Below the pieces are notes generated by a model. That model was not told the DNA's origin and did not search any database. It saw nothing but the letters and a program-made list of their open reading frames with translations. From the NCBI GenBank assembly GCA_045546135.1, contig JAZQCD010000003.1, forward strand, positions 1 through 64,000: DNA of 64,000 nt. Direction: 5' to 3'. Positions within the stretch are counted from its first letter, which is position 1; every line of letters begins with the position of its first letter. The position numbers and the translations under genes were made by a program. Below, piece by piece: positions 6,098 to 15,068 of the stretch. Source of the DNA: RUG13409 sp045546135. GTDB lineage: Bacteria > Bacillota > Clostridia > Peptostreptococcales > Anaerovoracaceae.

Positions 6098-7312
6098 ATG
6101 AAGAAAGATCGCATTAAAGTAAGTTTTTGGTCAAAAGCCTTTTATTTCATCCTTGCAGCAGTCTGCAGGATAGTCACTTTTTTCATCCTTGGTTTTACTC
6201 TTGAAACAGACAAAACAGTAAAAGAATGGAAAAGATCAAAGAAAGCTTTCATCATACTCAGCACCCACCCCTCGGAAGTCGATGCTGTAGCTTTGCTTGC
6301 CTCCGGCTTTCCAAGATATACGAGATTCGTCGTAGGCGCTCAGCAGCTTTACAAAGGACTGCAGGGAAAGATATTAAGAGCAATAACATCTATTCCAAAG
6401 AGGCAGTTCACTCCTGATTTGAGAGCTGTAAAGGAGATCATGGATACAATAAGAGGAGGACACATCCTTGCCATGACTCCTGAAGGAAGAGTCTCAATGG
6501 ACGGAACAGAAAATCCTGTCGATGATTCGACTGCAAAGCTAATAAAAAAGATGGAAGTCCCGGTCGCTATCTTAAGGACCCACGGCACATATTTCGTAAA
6601 GCCTCCCTACTATAATCACGGGCTTAATTTAGGAAAGATAAGCGCAGAGCTGTCCCCTCTCCTTACAGAAGACAAAGTAAAGGAGCTTACTGAAAGCGAG
6701 ATCGCTTCATGCATAAACTCTGCAATAAGATATGATGCAAGCGAAGAATTAAGAGGAAAAGACAGAAAGTACAGATCCAAGAACGGATCTCCCCTAAGAA
6801 ATGTATCCCACCTCTTTTACAGGTGCCCTTCCTGCGGCAAGCTGTATACTGTAAAGGATGACGGAACTAGGCTTTGGTGCGAAAGCTGCGGCCTAGAAAA
6901 AAGCCTTACAAAGGGAGTCTTCATCGAAGGAGATAAGGAAGACGGCATCCCTGATACAATAAGCGGATGGAACAAGCTTCAGCTAGCCTTTGAACATGAG
7001 TACTGGGCAAAGGATGATGCATCCTTCTCTTCAAAGACAAAGAAGACTATGATGACTCTTGGAAAGGATATGGACTTTTCGCCGGCTTCAGGAGAAGGAA
7101 GGATAGTCTTGAGCAAAGATGGCCTTCACTACGAAGACAGCGAAGAATCTCTTGATATATCCCTTGAGAACCTTCCGGGAGTGTCTGCAGATTACGAATA
7201 CGGTTTCTTGACCATATACCAGGGAGACATCATAAGGAGGATATATCTAGAAGACGAGCGCATGGTAACAAGATTCGTCAATTCTCTCATGGTACTAAAA
7301 GGACTAAAGTAA
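6098..7312 (+). CDS. PlsC-like acyltransferase with C-terminal zinc ribbon
   Basis: A 404-residue protein. A hydrophobic N-terminal anchor (about residues 12-33) leads into a glycerolipid acyltransferase domain. This carries an HX4D catalytic motif variant (THPSEVD, His57 and Asp62) and the second motif as PEGR (128-131). A region of about 80 residues follows, then a four-cysteine zinc ribbon (Cys243, Cys246, Cys261, Cys264) and a C-terminal domain without an obvious family. The first half suggests transfer of an acyl chain to lysophosphatidic acid or another lipid. The zinc ribbon is an unusual addition and might mediate partner or substrate contacts. It probably uses a leaderless mRNA. It lies between lexA and comEC. 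Confidence 0.78.
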   Translation: MKKDRIKVSFWSKAFYFILAAVCRIVTFFILGFTLETDKTVKEWKRSKKAFIILSTHPSEVDAVALLASGFPRYTRFVVGAQQLYKGLQGKILRAITSIPKRQFTPDLRAVKEIMDTIRGGHILAMTPEGRVSMDGTENPVDDSTAKLIKKMEVPVAILRTHGTYFVKPPYYNHGLNLGKISAELSPLLTEDKVKELTESEIASCINSAIRYDASEELRGKDRKYRSKNGSPLRNVSHLFYRCPSCGKLYTVKDDGTRLWCESCGLEKSLTKGVFIEGDKEDGIPDTISGWNKLQLAFEHEYWAKDDASFSSKTKKTMMTLGKDMDFSPASGEGRIVLSKDGLHYEDSEESLDISLENLPGVSADYEYGFLTIYQGDIIRRIYLEDERMVTRFVNSLMVLKGLK

Positions 7313-7334
7313 GGAAAAAGCAATATAGCCAATA

Positions 7335-7362
7335 TTGACATATTTTGGATATATGATAATAT
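7335..7362 (+). promoter_or_regulatory. comEC promoter
   Basis: Consensus -35 TTGACA (7335-7340) and an extended -10 TGA-TAATAT (7354-7362) at a 16-base spacing. Predicted transcription start is about 7369, a few bases before the hairpin at 7372. Confidence 0.7.
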
Positions 7363-7371
7363 GACATTGTG

Positions 7372-7410
7372 ACGGGTCGGAGGAAAAGATATAAGAAGGC
7401 CCGTTTTTTT
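7372..7410 (+). terminator. terminator-like hairpin carrying the comEC ribosome site in its loop
   Basis: ACGGGTC (7372-7378) pairs, with one G-U, with GGCCCGT (7398-7404), and the helix runs straight into seven T residues. The 19-base loop holds the GGAGG ribosome site (7379-7383) and the ATA start (7391). It may be the terminator of the upstream gene, an attenuator of comEC, or both. Confidence 0.65.
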
Positions 7411-9535
7411 ATTGCTCATATTTGCTCTTTTGCTAGCCCTTTTAAGGACCAGTCTATTTGATATACCCAAAGGCATACTTTACAGCTACGAAGGACAGGT
7501 AAAGCAGCTTGAAGGCATCGCAACGCAGGTAAAGATAAAAGAAAGCTATACTGCTGTCACTGTAGATACAGGAAAAGAAAAAGTACTTGTAAGGATATAT
7601 GGGACTTTAGGAGAGATATCAGATGTCTATGATCTTGTAGGAAGGCATGTAAAGGTTTCTGGAAAGATCACTCTCCCTGACGGCAGGAGGAATCCTAAAT
7701 GCTTTGACTACAGGACCTATCTGAAAGGGAAAGGCATATATGTACTTTGCGATGCAAGCAGGTACAAGATAAAAGGAGAAGAAATCGCAAGACCTATCCT
7801 TCACGCTTTAGGTAAAGCTAAAGGAGAATTTTATCTTGCTTTAGCAAAAAACTCTGAAGAAAACAGCTTTGGCATGACTGCAGGCATACTCTTTGGAGAA
7901 ACATCGTTTATGGACGATGAATATTACGAAGCCTTCCAGAGAAACGGAATAGCACACATACTTGCAGTATCAGGACTGCATGTAAATATGGCCTATGACA
8001 TCATAGGCAGGATATTTAAGAAAAAGAAGAGCCTTGCAATAGACCTTGCTGCTGCGGCCTTGATCATTTCTTATGCTGCTCTTTCCGGTTTTTCGGTCTC
8101 AGTCGTAAGAGCATCATCCATGATACTTTTAAGGATCATAGCTTTTCATTTAGACAAGCCCTACGACAGTATATCGTCAATAAGCTGTATAGCGTCATGC
8201 CTGCTGCTTAAAAACCCTTATCTCATATTTGACAGCGGCATGCACCTTTCTTTTTGCGCGGCCTACTCTATGGCCATGCTATATCCCTGGCTAAAAACTA
8301 TGGGAGCAAAGTTTGCTGACAAATACAAAAGCGACATTCTTTACAAAGGATGGAGCGCAGCAGCACCGGGAGTTTCCGCATTCATAGGGACTGCGCCTCT
8401 TTGCATTTTTCATTTTATGAACTTCTCTCCCTTTGGCCTTATACTTAACCCTCTTGCGATCGCGCTCGCAGGTGTGATCCTTCCTGTAGGGATTCTTGGC
8501 TTTGCAGCATCCCTTTTGCTTCCCGGCATTCTGTCAGATTACGTGATATACATCTGTGCAGATATAATAAGTATCCTATGCAAGGCCTTAGATGCTCTAA
8601 ACAAGCTTGGAACTGCCATATTTAAAGATACGAGCATAGTCGCTCCTCCTCTTGGCATGCTGGTACTCTTTATCATCTTTTCAGCATTCCTTCTTTCTGA
8701 AACAAGGTTCATACTGTATAGGAAAAAGGCTTATTCATCCCTTGCTATGGCAGGGACTGCCCTGCTTATCCTTGGCATTCTCATTCCATATACATTCAGG
8801 ATCACAGATACTATCCTTCCCTGGGACTACAACGTCTCAAAGGCCACATTTCTTGATGTGGGACAGGGCGACTGCATACACATACATTACGGAAGAAAGG
8901 ACATACTCATCGACGGCGGCGGTTCATACTACAAAAATATAGGAAAAGATACACTAAAGCCCTACCTACTCAAACACGGCATAAGAAAAATAGATATGGC
9001 AATAGTGACCCATGAGGATATGGACCATTCTAAGGGTATAGAGGAACTTAATGAAGTATTTGAAATATCAAAGATCATAAGGAGCAAAGATATATATGGA
9101 GACCAAGGCCTTGAAGAAAACGACAGCTGCCTCATAACATCAATGGATATAGATGGATGCATCTTTCTCTTTATGGGAGATGCTGATATGAAAAGAGAAG
9201 AATACCTGATAAAAGCCTATCCATCTTTAAACTGTGATGTACTGAAGGTAGGTCACCACGGAAGTCAATATTCGACAGGCGAAGATTTTTTAAGAGCGGT
9301 ATCCCCGTCCTTTGCAGTGATACAGGTCGGCAAAAACAACAATTACGGACACCCATCCGGCCGCGTAATTGAACTTTTGGATGATTTGGGTATAATATAC
9401 GGTAGAACAGATAAAAACGGCTCTGTGAGCTTAAAACGGGTCACAGACAGGGAACTTGTATTCATAAATGCAGCAAGGGACAAAGAATGGCATATACAAA
9501 AGCAGCCCCAACTGAACATCCTTCAAGGACCATAG
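7391..9535 (+). CDS. comEC: ComEC/Rec2-type DNA uptake channel, apparent ATA start
   Basis: A 714-residue polytopic protein. In order: an N-terminal helix and a small extracellular domain (family DUF4131), the Competence membrane domain (GILFGETSFMD...RNGIAHILAVSGLH), and a C-terminal metallo-beta-lactamase-like domain (LDVGQGDCIHIHYG, THEDMDH, KVGHHGSQYST, GHPSGRV). ComEC carries single-stranded DNA across the membrane in natural transformation. I place the start at ATA 7391 because GGAGG is 7 bases upstream, the resulting IRRPVFLLLIFALLL has the usual basic-RP ComEC N-terminus, and an in-frame TGA lies just upstream. The only later option, TTG at 7412, has no ribosome site. The 3' end overlaps holA. 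Confidence 0.92.
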   Translation: MRRPVFLLLIFALLLALLRTSLFDIPKGILYSYEGQVKQLEGIATQVKIKESYTAVTVDTGKEKVLVRIYGTLGEISDVYDLVGRHVKVSGKITLPDGRRNPKCFDYRTYLKGKGIYVLCDASRYKIKGEEIARPILHALGKAKGEFYLALAKNSEENSFGMTAGILFGETSFMDDEYYEAFQRNGIAHILAVSGLHVNMAYDIIGRIFKKKKSLAIDLAAAALIISYAALSGFSVSVVRASSMILLRIIAFHLDKPYDSISSISCIASCLLLKNPYLIFDSGMHLSFCAAYSMAMLYPWLKTMGAKFADKYKSDILYKGWSAAAPGVSAFIGTAPLCIFHFMNFSPFGLILNPLAIALAGVILPVGILGFAASLLLPGILSDYVIYICADIISILCKALDALNKLGTAIFKDTSIVAPPLGMLVLFIIFSAFLLSETRFILYRKKAYSSLAMAGTALLILGILIPYTFRITDTILPWDYNVSKATFLDVGQGDCIHIHYGRKDILIDGGGSYYKNIGKDTLKPYLLKHGIRKIDMAIVTHEDMDHSKGIEELNEVFEISKIIRSKDIYGDQGLEENDSCLITSMDIDGCIFLFMGDADMKREEYLIKAYPSLNCDVLKVGHHGSQYSTGEDFLRAVSPSFAVIQVGKNNNYGHPSGRVIELLDDLGIIYGRTDKNGSVSLKRVTDRELVFINAARDKEWHIQKQPQLNILQGP

Positions 9536-10572
9536 TAAAGACTATGCAGGCAGGAAGCCAAAGCGGCATATTCCCAAGGCTCATCTTGCTCTGCGGAAAA
9601 GAGGACTTCCTGGTCGACTGGTCAGAAGATTACCTTAAGACGGGCCTTCTCAATCCTGCTACTGCATCCATAGACTGCAGCGTCTTTTCAGAAGACAGCA
9701 TAGACGTGCAGAGCATCATCTTTGCTTGTGATACGCCTCCCATGATGTCAACAAGAAAACTTGTAATAGTCGAGGACAGCGACATATTCACAGCCCAGGC
9801 GCCAAGGGATATGGACAGCAAGGATATAGAGACTCTTGCAGCATATCTTCCAAATATCCCTGACAGCACTATGCTCGTATTCACATCATCAAAGCCAAAC
9901 AAGACAAAAGTCATATATAAGGCCATAGCAAAAAACGGAATAATCTATGACTTTACGCCCCTTGACGACGCAACTTTGGGCGGATGGATGGCAAAGAGAT
10001 TTTCAGCTGTAAAAAAGACTGCATCAAGAAATGACATGATAGAGTTCGCAAGGTTTTGCGGATATGGAGATGCAGAAAGGAACTATACGCTTTTCAATCT
10101 TGAAAACGATCTTAAGATCATATTTGCTCTCTATGACAAAGAAAATATAAGCCTTGACGATATGCTGTCTGCTGTCCAGGGCCAGGATGAAGTAAATTCA
10201 TTCAAGCTCCTTGACAGCGCATTCAGCGGAAAGAAAGGAACTGCTCTAAAGATACTTCATGCCAGCATAGATTCCCAGGCGCCTTCAAAGGAGATGAGCG
10301 TGGTCCTCAGTTTCCTCGGCCTTCTTATCTCGCAGCTCGAGATAATGGTCGAAGGCACAGAAAGGATAGAAGAAGGTCAAAAGTCCTTTGAGATCGTAAA
10401 AGCCATGGGCGTCAATGAATACAGATTCAAAAAAGCTATGGCAGCCTGCAGAGGAAAAAGATCCGGAGACTTAAGGAGAGCTTTAGACAGCGCCTTTGAG
10501 ATAGAAAAAAATATGAAATCGGGCAATATGGACGGCCGCACAGGACTTGAACTGTTCATAGCAAATATATAA
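9487..10572 (+). CDS. holA: DNA polymerase III delta subunit
   Basis: A 361-residue protein matching HolA in layout: an AAA+-like N-terminal domain (PRLILLCGKEDFLVD, MMSTRKLVIVEDSD, STMLVFTSSKPNKTKVIYKA), a helical middle with GWMAKRF, and a C-terminal oligomerisation collar (GQDEVNSFKLLDSAFSGKKG...). It is the clamp-loader subunit that opens the sliding clamp. It follows comEC, as in many Firmicutes, overlapping it by 49 bases. An alternative ATG at 9544 would remove the overlap, but the 9487 ATG has a purine-rich AAGGGA upstream. A strong terminator follows. Confidence 0.93.
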   Translation: MAYTKAAPTEHPSRTIVKTMQAGSQSGIFPRLILLCGKEDFLVDWSEDYLKTGLLNPATASIDCSVFSEDSIDVQSIIFACDTPPMMSTRKLVIVEDSDIFTAQAPRDMDSKDIETLAAYLPNIPDSTMLVFTSSKPNKTKVIYKAIAKNGIIYDFTPLDDATLGGWMAKRFSAVKKTASRNDMIEFARFCGYGDAERNYTLFNLENDLKIIFALYDKENISLDDMLSAVQGQDEVNSFKLLDSAFSGKKGTALKILHASIDSQAPSKEMSVVLSFLGLLISQLEIMVEGTERIEEGQKSFEIVKAMGVNEYRFKKAMAACRGKRSGDLRRALDSAFEIEKNMKSGNMDGRTGLELFIANI

Positions 10573-10578
10573 AAGATA

Positions 10579-10617
10579 AGAGGGAGTTTCCCATTTAGGG
10601 ATCTCCCTCTATTTTTT
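10579..10617 (+). terminator. terminator of comEC-holA
   Basis: AGAGGGAG (10579-10586) pairs with CTCCCTCT (10603-10610), with an inner TCCC/GGGA helix and a T6 run after it. Confidence 0.85.
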
Positions 10618-10660
10618 CATGTATGCAGCGCTGCTGCTTTTTTATTTACCTTGGCCCTTT

Positions 10661-12445
10661 TTATCTGTACCCTTGGAGGGTCGGTGTCGTTACTACGTCA
10701 AGAAGCTTGTCTACACCTACAGCTGTTGTTACGTTGAAATATGCTGTAACAGTCTGCTGAGGTTCAAGGTAGAAATATCTGCAGTATATGACCTGGCTTC
10801 CCATATACATATCTTCGTCGAGCCAGTAACCGTTATCTATCCAGTAATTGCTGATATATCCTCCTGCAGGAGCCGCTATATGAAGATAGGATATGAGATA
10901 ACCTTGAGCTGTGGTCCCGCCTATATACTGGCCTGCGTAATATGCATCGTCCCATGTGATGGTATTTGTCATGGATACGCTGACCGTATATTGGAATGCT
11001 CCGTTAGGCAGTATGGTGGGTTCGCTTACATTGGTATCAAGATCAAGATACCATCCCATCTTTGACGGGTTGCTGTTGCTAAAATAAACTCCAAGCTGAG
11101 GATCGGATGCATCTCTGTTGAATTCTCCCGATGCTCCGAGCTGCCTTACGACCTGCTCCCCCTCGCTGTTTCTGAGCCATATCATGATGATACGCTCTTC
11201 TATGCCCTCATCTACCATATTGACAAGGTTTGGTATAGATTCCTTGTTGAGGGAATCGAATACTGAGGACATTGTCTTTGATGCAGTTTCAGAGAAAAGC
11301 GCATCGCACATTGCGTCGTATTCAAGAGCATCTCCTCTTGAAACTATGTCTCCGTTGAGATAGTCCCAGTAAATATCGCTCTGTATGTACTTGGTTGCAT
11401 TGGTACCGTCAAGTACTTTGCCGTTGCTTAAGGTTATGGGGCTGGTGCATGCAAGGATCTTTTGAATGATGATAGGAGTCATGGAAATGACGCCGTCTAC
11501 ATGGATCCCCATCCTTTCTGAATAGCTGTATGCCCAGATCTTTGCAACTATAGGATAGTATGGATCGTAACTTGCATCTCTTGGATACTCCATCCACTGC
11601 CAGAACATGTACCTTTCCTGATCGCTTATGAGAGACTCATCCGGAAGGTTTAGACTCAGTACATTCCATACGCTGTTGAAGTCTCCTATGCTAAGGTAAG
11701 AATCTCTTATCTTGATGACTCCTATGGCTCCCGGGAATCCTCCGCAGGCTCTTATCTCTGCTGAGTTTTGAGCTACCAAGAGATAATATCTGTCTTCGCC
11801 GTTCCCAAGGATTGCCTTAAGGAGCGGTATGTACTTTTCGACATCATGATAGAGGTCAAAGAGTTCTCTTGCCTTAGATGTATAGGTCTGGACCATATCG
11901 TTTTTATCGAGGATAATATACATCCTTGATACTTCTTCGACAATTTCTTCTGCTTTCGGTATGATATCCTGAGCGAACTCGAGATATTCTATCCCCGCCT
12001 TTACATTAAAGGACTGTTCGACCTTAAGTGTCGACAGTGGATATTTCTTGAGCAGTTCAAAACCGTCCGCCATATACTCATCCATAAGGTTATCTGCTAT
12101 CTCAAGTATCCTCTTTCCGTAAGTCACATCGCTTCCGTATCTTGGGACTTTATCAAGATGCTTCCAGAAAGGATCCTCATCAAGGATCTTCCTGAACTTC
12201 TTTATGATGGATTGGACATGATCGGCTTTTGCCTGAGCATCCTCATATCTTTCTTCCTTGACTGCTGTCAGGATCTCCATAGCCTCGTTTTTTGCTGTCT
12301 TGGCATCTCTGTACATATCCTTTGCTTCTATGTACAATTTAATGCCTATGGCTGCAATCACAGCAAACAGCACAAGGAAAAGTATGAGTCCTATCCTAAT
12401 TTTGATCTTCTTCTTTTTCTTTGCCACGGCTATATCTGTAAACAA
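10661..12445 (-). CDS. DUF4012-family membrane-anchored protein
   Basis: A protein of up to 594 residues. A lysine-rich cytoplasmic tip (AKKKKKIKIRIG) is followed by one transmembrane helix, a long coiled or helical region (about residues 40-200) and the DUF4012 domain, marked by YYLLVAQNSAEIRACGGFPGAIGVIKI and GDFNSVW. The bulk should be extracellular. DUF4012 proteins have no settled function but sit in surface-polysaccharide loci, as here, after rmlB and a sugar phosphotransferase. The start is uncertain: TTG at 12445 or GTG at 12427 (giving MAKKKKK), neither with a clear ribosome site, so translation may be coupled to rmlB, which ends 13 bases upstream. Confidence 0.8.
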   Translation of the reverse strand: MFTDIAVAKKKKKIKIRIGLILFLVLFAVIAAIGIKLYIEAKDMYRDAKTAKNEAMEILTAVKEERYEDAQAKADHVQSIIKKFRKILDEDPFWKHLDKVPRYGSDVTYGKRILEIADNLMDEYMADGFELLKKYPLSTLKVEQSFNVKAGIEYLEFAQDIIPKAEEIVEEVSRMYIILDKNDMVQTYTSKARELFDLYHDVEKYIPLLKAILGNGEDRYYLLVAQNSAEIRACGGFPGAIGVIKIRDSYLSIGDFNSVWNVLSLNLPDESLISDQERYMFWQWMEYPRDASYDPYYPIVAKIWAYSYSERMGIHVDGVISMTPIIIQKILACTSPITLSNGKVLDGTNATKYIQSDIYWDYLNGDIVSRGDALEYDAMCDALFSETASKTMSSVFDSLNKESIPNLVNMVDEGIEERIIMIWLRNSEGEQVVRQLGASGEFNRDASDPQLGVYFSNSNPSKMGWYLDLDTNVSEPTILPNGAFQYTVSVSMTNTITWDDAYYAGQYIGGTTAQGYLISYLHIAAPAGGYISNYWIDNGYWLDEDMYMGSQVIYCRYFYLEPQQTVTAYFNVTTAVGVDKLLDVVTTPTLQGYR

Positions 12446-12458
12446 AAAGGCAATAGCC

Positions 12459-13472
12459 TTATCTGTTTAAATACATCCTTTCGTAGTAGTTCTGATAATC
12501 TCCGCTAACTATTTCTTCCCACCAATCCTTGTTCTCAAGGTACCAGTCTATAGTCTTCTTGATGCCGTCCTTGAACATGGTCTCAGGGAGCCAGCCAAGT
12601 TCTGCATGTATCTTTGCAGGATCTATGGCATAGCGCATGTCGTGACCTTTTCTGTCTGTGACATGTGTGATGAGGCTTTCCGGTTTTCCTAAAGCTTCGC
12701 AGATGAGCTTGACTATGTCTATGTTTCTCATCTCGTTGTGTCCGCCAATGTTGTAGACCTCTCCTACTCTTCCTTTCTCAAGTATGAGATCTATGGCTCT
12801 GCAGTGATCCTCTACATAGAGCCAGTCTCTTACATTGAGTCCTTCGCCGTAAACAGGAAGAGGTTTGTCTGCAAGAGCATTTGCTATCATGAGCGGGATG
12901 AGCTTTTCGGGGAACTGATAAGGCCCGTAGTTGTTGCTGCATCTGCTTATGGTGACAGGAAGTCCGTAGGTCCTTCCGTAGGCCATGACTACCATATCTG
13001 CGCTTGCCTTTGATGATGAATAGGGGCTGCTTGCATGAAGAGGCGTAGTCTCAGTAAAGAAGAGGTCAGGCCTGTCAAGGGGCAGATCTCCGTATACTTC
13101 ATCTGTTCCTACCTGGTGAAACCTCTTGATGCCGTACTTTCTGCATGCGTCCATGAGGACTGCTGTTCCTATGATATTGGTCTTGAGGAAGATTTCAGGG
13201 TCTTCTATGCTGCGGTCTACATGACTTTCAGCTGCAAAATTGACGACCACATCCGGTCTTTGCTCTTCAAATACTCTTTCGACTTCCTTTCTGTCGCAGA
13301 TGTCGACCTTTTCAAAGACTATCTTGTCAAGGACAGACTTCAAAGTAGAAAGATTGCCGGCGTAAGTAAGTTTATCTAAACATACTATTTTGTAATCCGG
13401 GTGATTTTTAAGAAGGTAGAATATGAAGTTGGATCCTATGAATCCTGCTCCGCCTGTTACTATGATCGTCAT
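12459..13472 (-). CDS. rfbB: dTDP-glucose 4,6-dehydratase
   Basis: A 337-residue extended SDR enzyme. The NAD-binding motif TGGAGFIGSNF is at residues 6-16, NFAAESHVDRS lies in the middle, and the catalytic YSSSK (in SPYSSSKASAD) is with TDEVYGDL nearby, all matching RmlB. It converts dTDP-glucose to dTDP-4-keto-6-deoxyglucose, the entry to dTDP-rhamnose and related sugars. Its ATG overlaps the stop of the upstream phosphotransferase gene by one base (TAATG), so the two are translationally coupled. The other rml genes are not in the window. Confidence 0.95.
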   Translation of the reverse strand: MTIIVTGGAGFIGSNFIFYLLKNHPDYKIVCLDKLTYAGNLSTLKSVLDKIVFEKVDICDRKEVERVFEEQRPDVVVNFAAESHVDRSIEDPEIFLKTNIIGTAVLMDACRKYGIKRFHQVGTDEVYGDLPLDRPDLFFTETTPLHASSPYSSSKASADMVVMAYGRTYGLPVTISRCSNNYGPYQFPEKLIPLMIANALADKPLPVYGEGLNVRDWLYVEDHCRAIDLILEKGRVGEVYNIGGHNEMRNIDIVKLICEALGKPESLITHVTDRKGHDMRYAIDPAKIHAELGWLPETMFKDGIKKTIDWYLENKDWWEEIVSGDYQNYYERMYLNR

Positions 13473-14926
13473 TATTTAACTCCCTTTCTGGTGAATACTA
13501 CGGCTATGGTTTTCAGCAATAGTTTTATATCAAGACCAATACTGAAATTGGTTATATATTCTGTATCCATACGGATGACTTCTTCAAAATCTGTGATCTC
13601 GTTGCGTCCTGAGGTCTGCCAGATACCTGTTATGCCCGGTTTGGTTGCCATCCTTGATTTGTGATGATACTTGTATTTGACCCATTCATCCTCTGTAGGA
13701 GGCCTTGTTCCGACAAGGGACATATCGCCCTTGAGTACGTTCCAAAACTGAGGAAATTCATCCAGACTTGTCTTCCTTATAAAGTCTCCTATGCCTGTTT
13801 TTTTAGTGCCGTCCGGAAGGATCTTGTTTCCTATGATCCTTGGGTCGAAATCCATTTTGAACATCATACCGTCTGATACGATGTTTTCTTTCATGAACTC
13901 TTTCTTTTTTTCGTCTGCATCAAGGTACATGGACCTGAATTTGTAAAGATAGAAGGTGCGTCCGTTCTTTCCTATCCTCTTTTGCTTGAAGATGATGGGC
14001 CCGGGAGACGCAAAATATATGGCAGGACCTATGAATATACCTATGATGAGAGTCAGTATACAGCCCACTATGCCGCCTAATATGTCGCCTGCTCTCTTTA
14101 CGATGGCCTGCCAGGTATCTACATTTGAGAAAGCAGTAGTGATGACCGTCCTGTCGCCCAGTTTTTCTACGAACTGAGCATTGTTTTCAGTATTCTTTAT
14201 GGGAAGGACCGTATGAAGAGTGACTCCCATCTGAGTGCATGCATCGAGGAACTCATTGTATTCTTCGCCGTGGACGTTCTCTGATACCATGATCTCGTCT
14301 ACCCATTCTCTGCATACATAGTCGGCAGCGCTCTCAAAGGGCGCTACGACTGGGACTCCCGACACTTCCTTTATGTTGCTGTCTGTAAGGACAATGCCTT
14401 TAAGCTCGATGGAACTGAGCTGATAATTCCTGATGCTTTCTATGAGGCCGGAAGCAGAAGCAAGATCCGAGACGACTATGAGGCTCCTTGGGACCCTTCT
14501 GCTTGTAAAGAACTTGTATTTGACGACAAGATACTTCCAAATGGACCTGAGCGTAAAGCACAAGACGGCAAAGTATATACTGGTATAAAGGGTAAGGAGT
14601 CTTGAATACTCTATGCCTGAATGAGCTCCGTAGAGTATGAGAGTCGCAGTAGCGATACTGACAGCGTCTAAGGAAATGACCTTCAGTGCTTCCCTTAGAT
14701 AGCCTCTTTTGAGTATGCCGCTTGTATTGTTAGTGATGACAGATCCGAATATCTCGGAGAATGCCAAAACAAGCATGTAATCTCGATAGAGTTCCTGCTT
14801 AAAGGGAAGACCCATATGTGGGAATCTCGTATTGAATGCAAGTATATATGCTACCAAAATGACGATGAGATCTAAGATGTAGAAATCAATATGTTTTGCC
14901 CAGCTTTTATCGTTTCTTTCGTACAT
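13472..14926 (-). CDS. polyprenyl-phosphate sugar phosphotransferase (WbaP/CpsE-like)
   Basis: A 484-residue protein. Four to five N-terminal transmembrane segments (residues about 15-115) and a nucleotide-binding-like middle domain precede a last membrane segment near residues 280-300. The bacterial sugar transferase domain follows, with ASPGPIIFKQKRIGKNGRTFYLYKFRSM and, later, RKTSLDEFPQFWNVLKGDMSLVGTRPP split over the usual blocks. It transfers a sugar 1-phosphate from a UDP-sugar to undecaprenyl phosphate and so starts an exopolysaccharide or glycan repeat unit. It is the first gene of a three-gene unit with rmlB and DUF4012. It has a good promoter but only a weak ribosome site. Confidence 0.92.
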   Translation of the reverse strand: MYERNDKSWAKHIDFYILDLIVILVAYILAFNTRFPHMGLPFKQELYRDYMLVLAFSEIFGSVITNNTSGILKRGYLREALKVISLDAVSIATATLILYGAHSGIEYSRLLTLYTSIYFAVLCFTLRSIWKYLVVKYKFFTSRRVPRSLIVVSDLASASGLIESIRNYQLSSIELKGIVLTDSNIKEVSGVPVVAPFESAADYVCREWVDEIMVSENVHGEEYNEFLDACTQMGVTLHTVLPIKNTENNAQFVEKLGDRTVITTAFSNVDTWQAIVKRAGDILGGIVGCILTLIIGIFIGPAIYFASPGPIIFKQKRIGKNGRTFYLYKFRSMYLDADEKKKEFMKENIVSDGMMFKMDFDPRIIGNKILPDGTKKTGIGDFIRKTSLDEFPQFWNVLKGDMSLVGTRPPTEDEWVKYKYHHKSRMATKPGITGIWQTSGRNEITDFEEVIRMDTEYITNFSIGLDIKLLLKTIAVVFTRKGVK

Positions 14927-14960
14927 TATCTAAAGTCCGTTTTTTCCATAACAAAAATCG

Positions 14961-14976
14961 GGAAGTCATAACTTCC
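14961..14976. promoter_or_regulatory. inverted repeat in the leader of the polysaccharide operon
   Basis: GGAAGT-CATA-ACTTCC, just downstream of the -10 box. It could be a repressor site or a small mRNA hairpin. Confidence 0.4.
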
Positions 14977-14985
14977 AGCCTGTTA

Positions 14986-15014
14986 ATTATACCTGTCATA
15001 ATACAAAAAGGCAA
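14986..15014 (-). promoter_or_regulatory. promoter of the sugar phosphotransferase-rmlB-DUF4012 operon
   Basis: On the minus strand TTGCCT (15009-15014) and TATAAT (14986-14991) are 17 bases apart. The -35 box abuts the T-run of the preceding terminator. Confidence 0.8.
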
Positions 15015-15050
15015 GAAAAAAGGCCCTATCCTTAGAAAAAGGACAGGACC
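15014..15050 (-). terminator. terminator of the cvpA-rlmN-P-loop unit
   Basis: On the minus strand GGTCCTGTCCTT and AAGGATAGGGCC form a 12-bp helix with two G-U pairs (15022-15033 with 15039-15050), followed by T6. Confidence 0.85.
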
Positions 15051-15068
15051 AAAGCTTATGTTTTGGAT

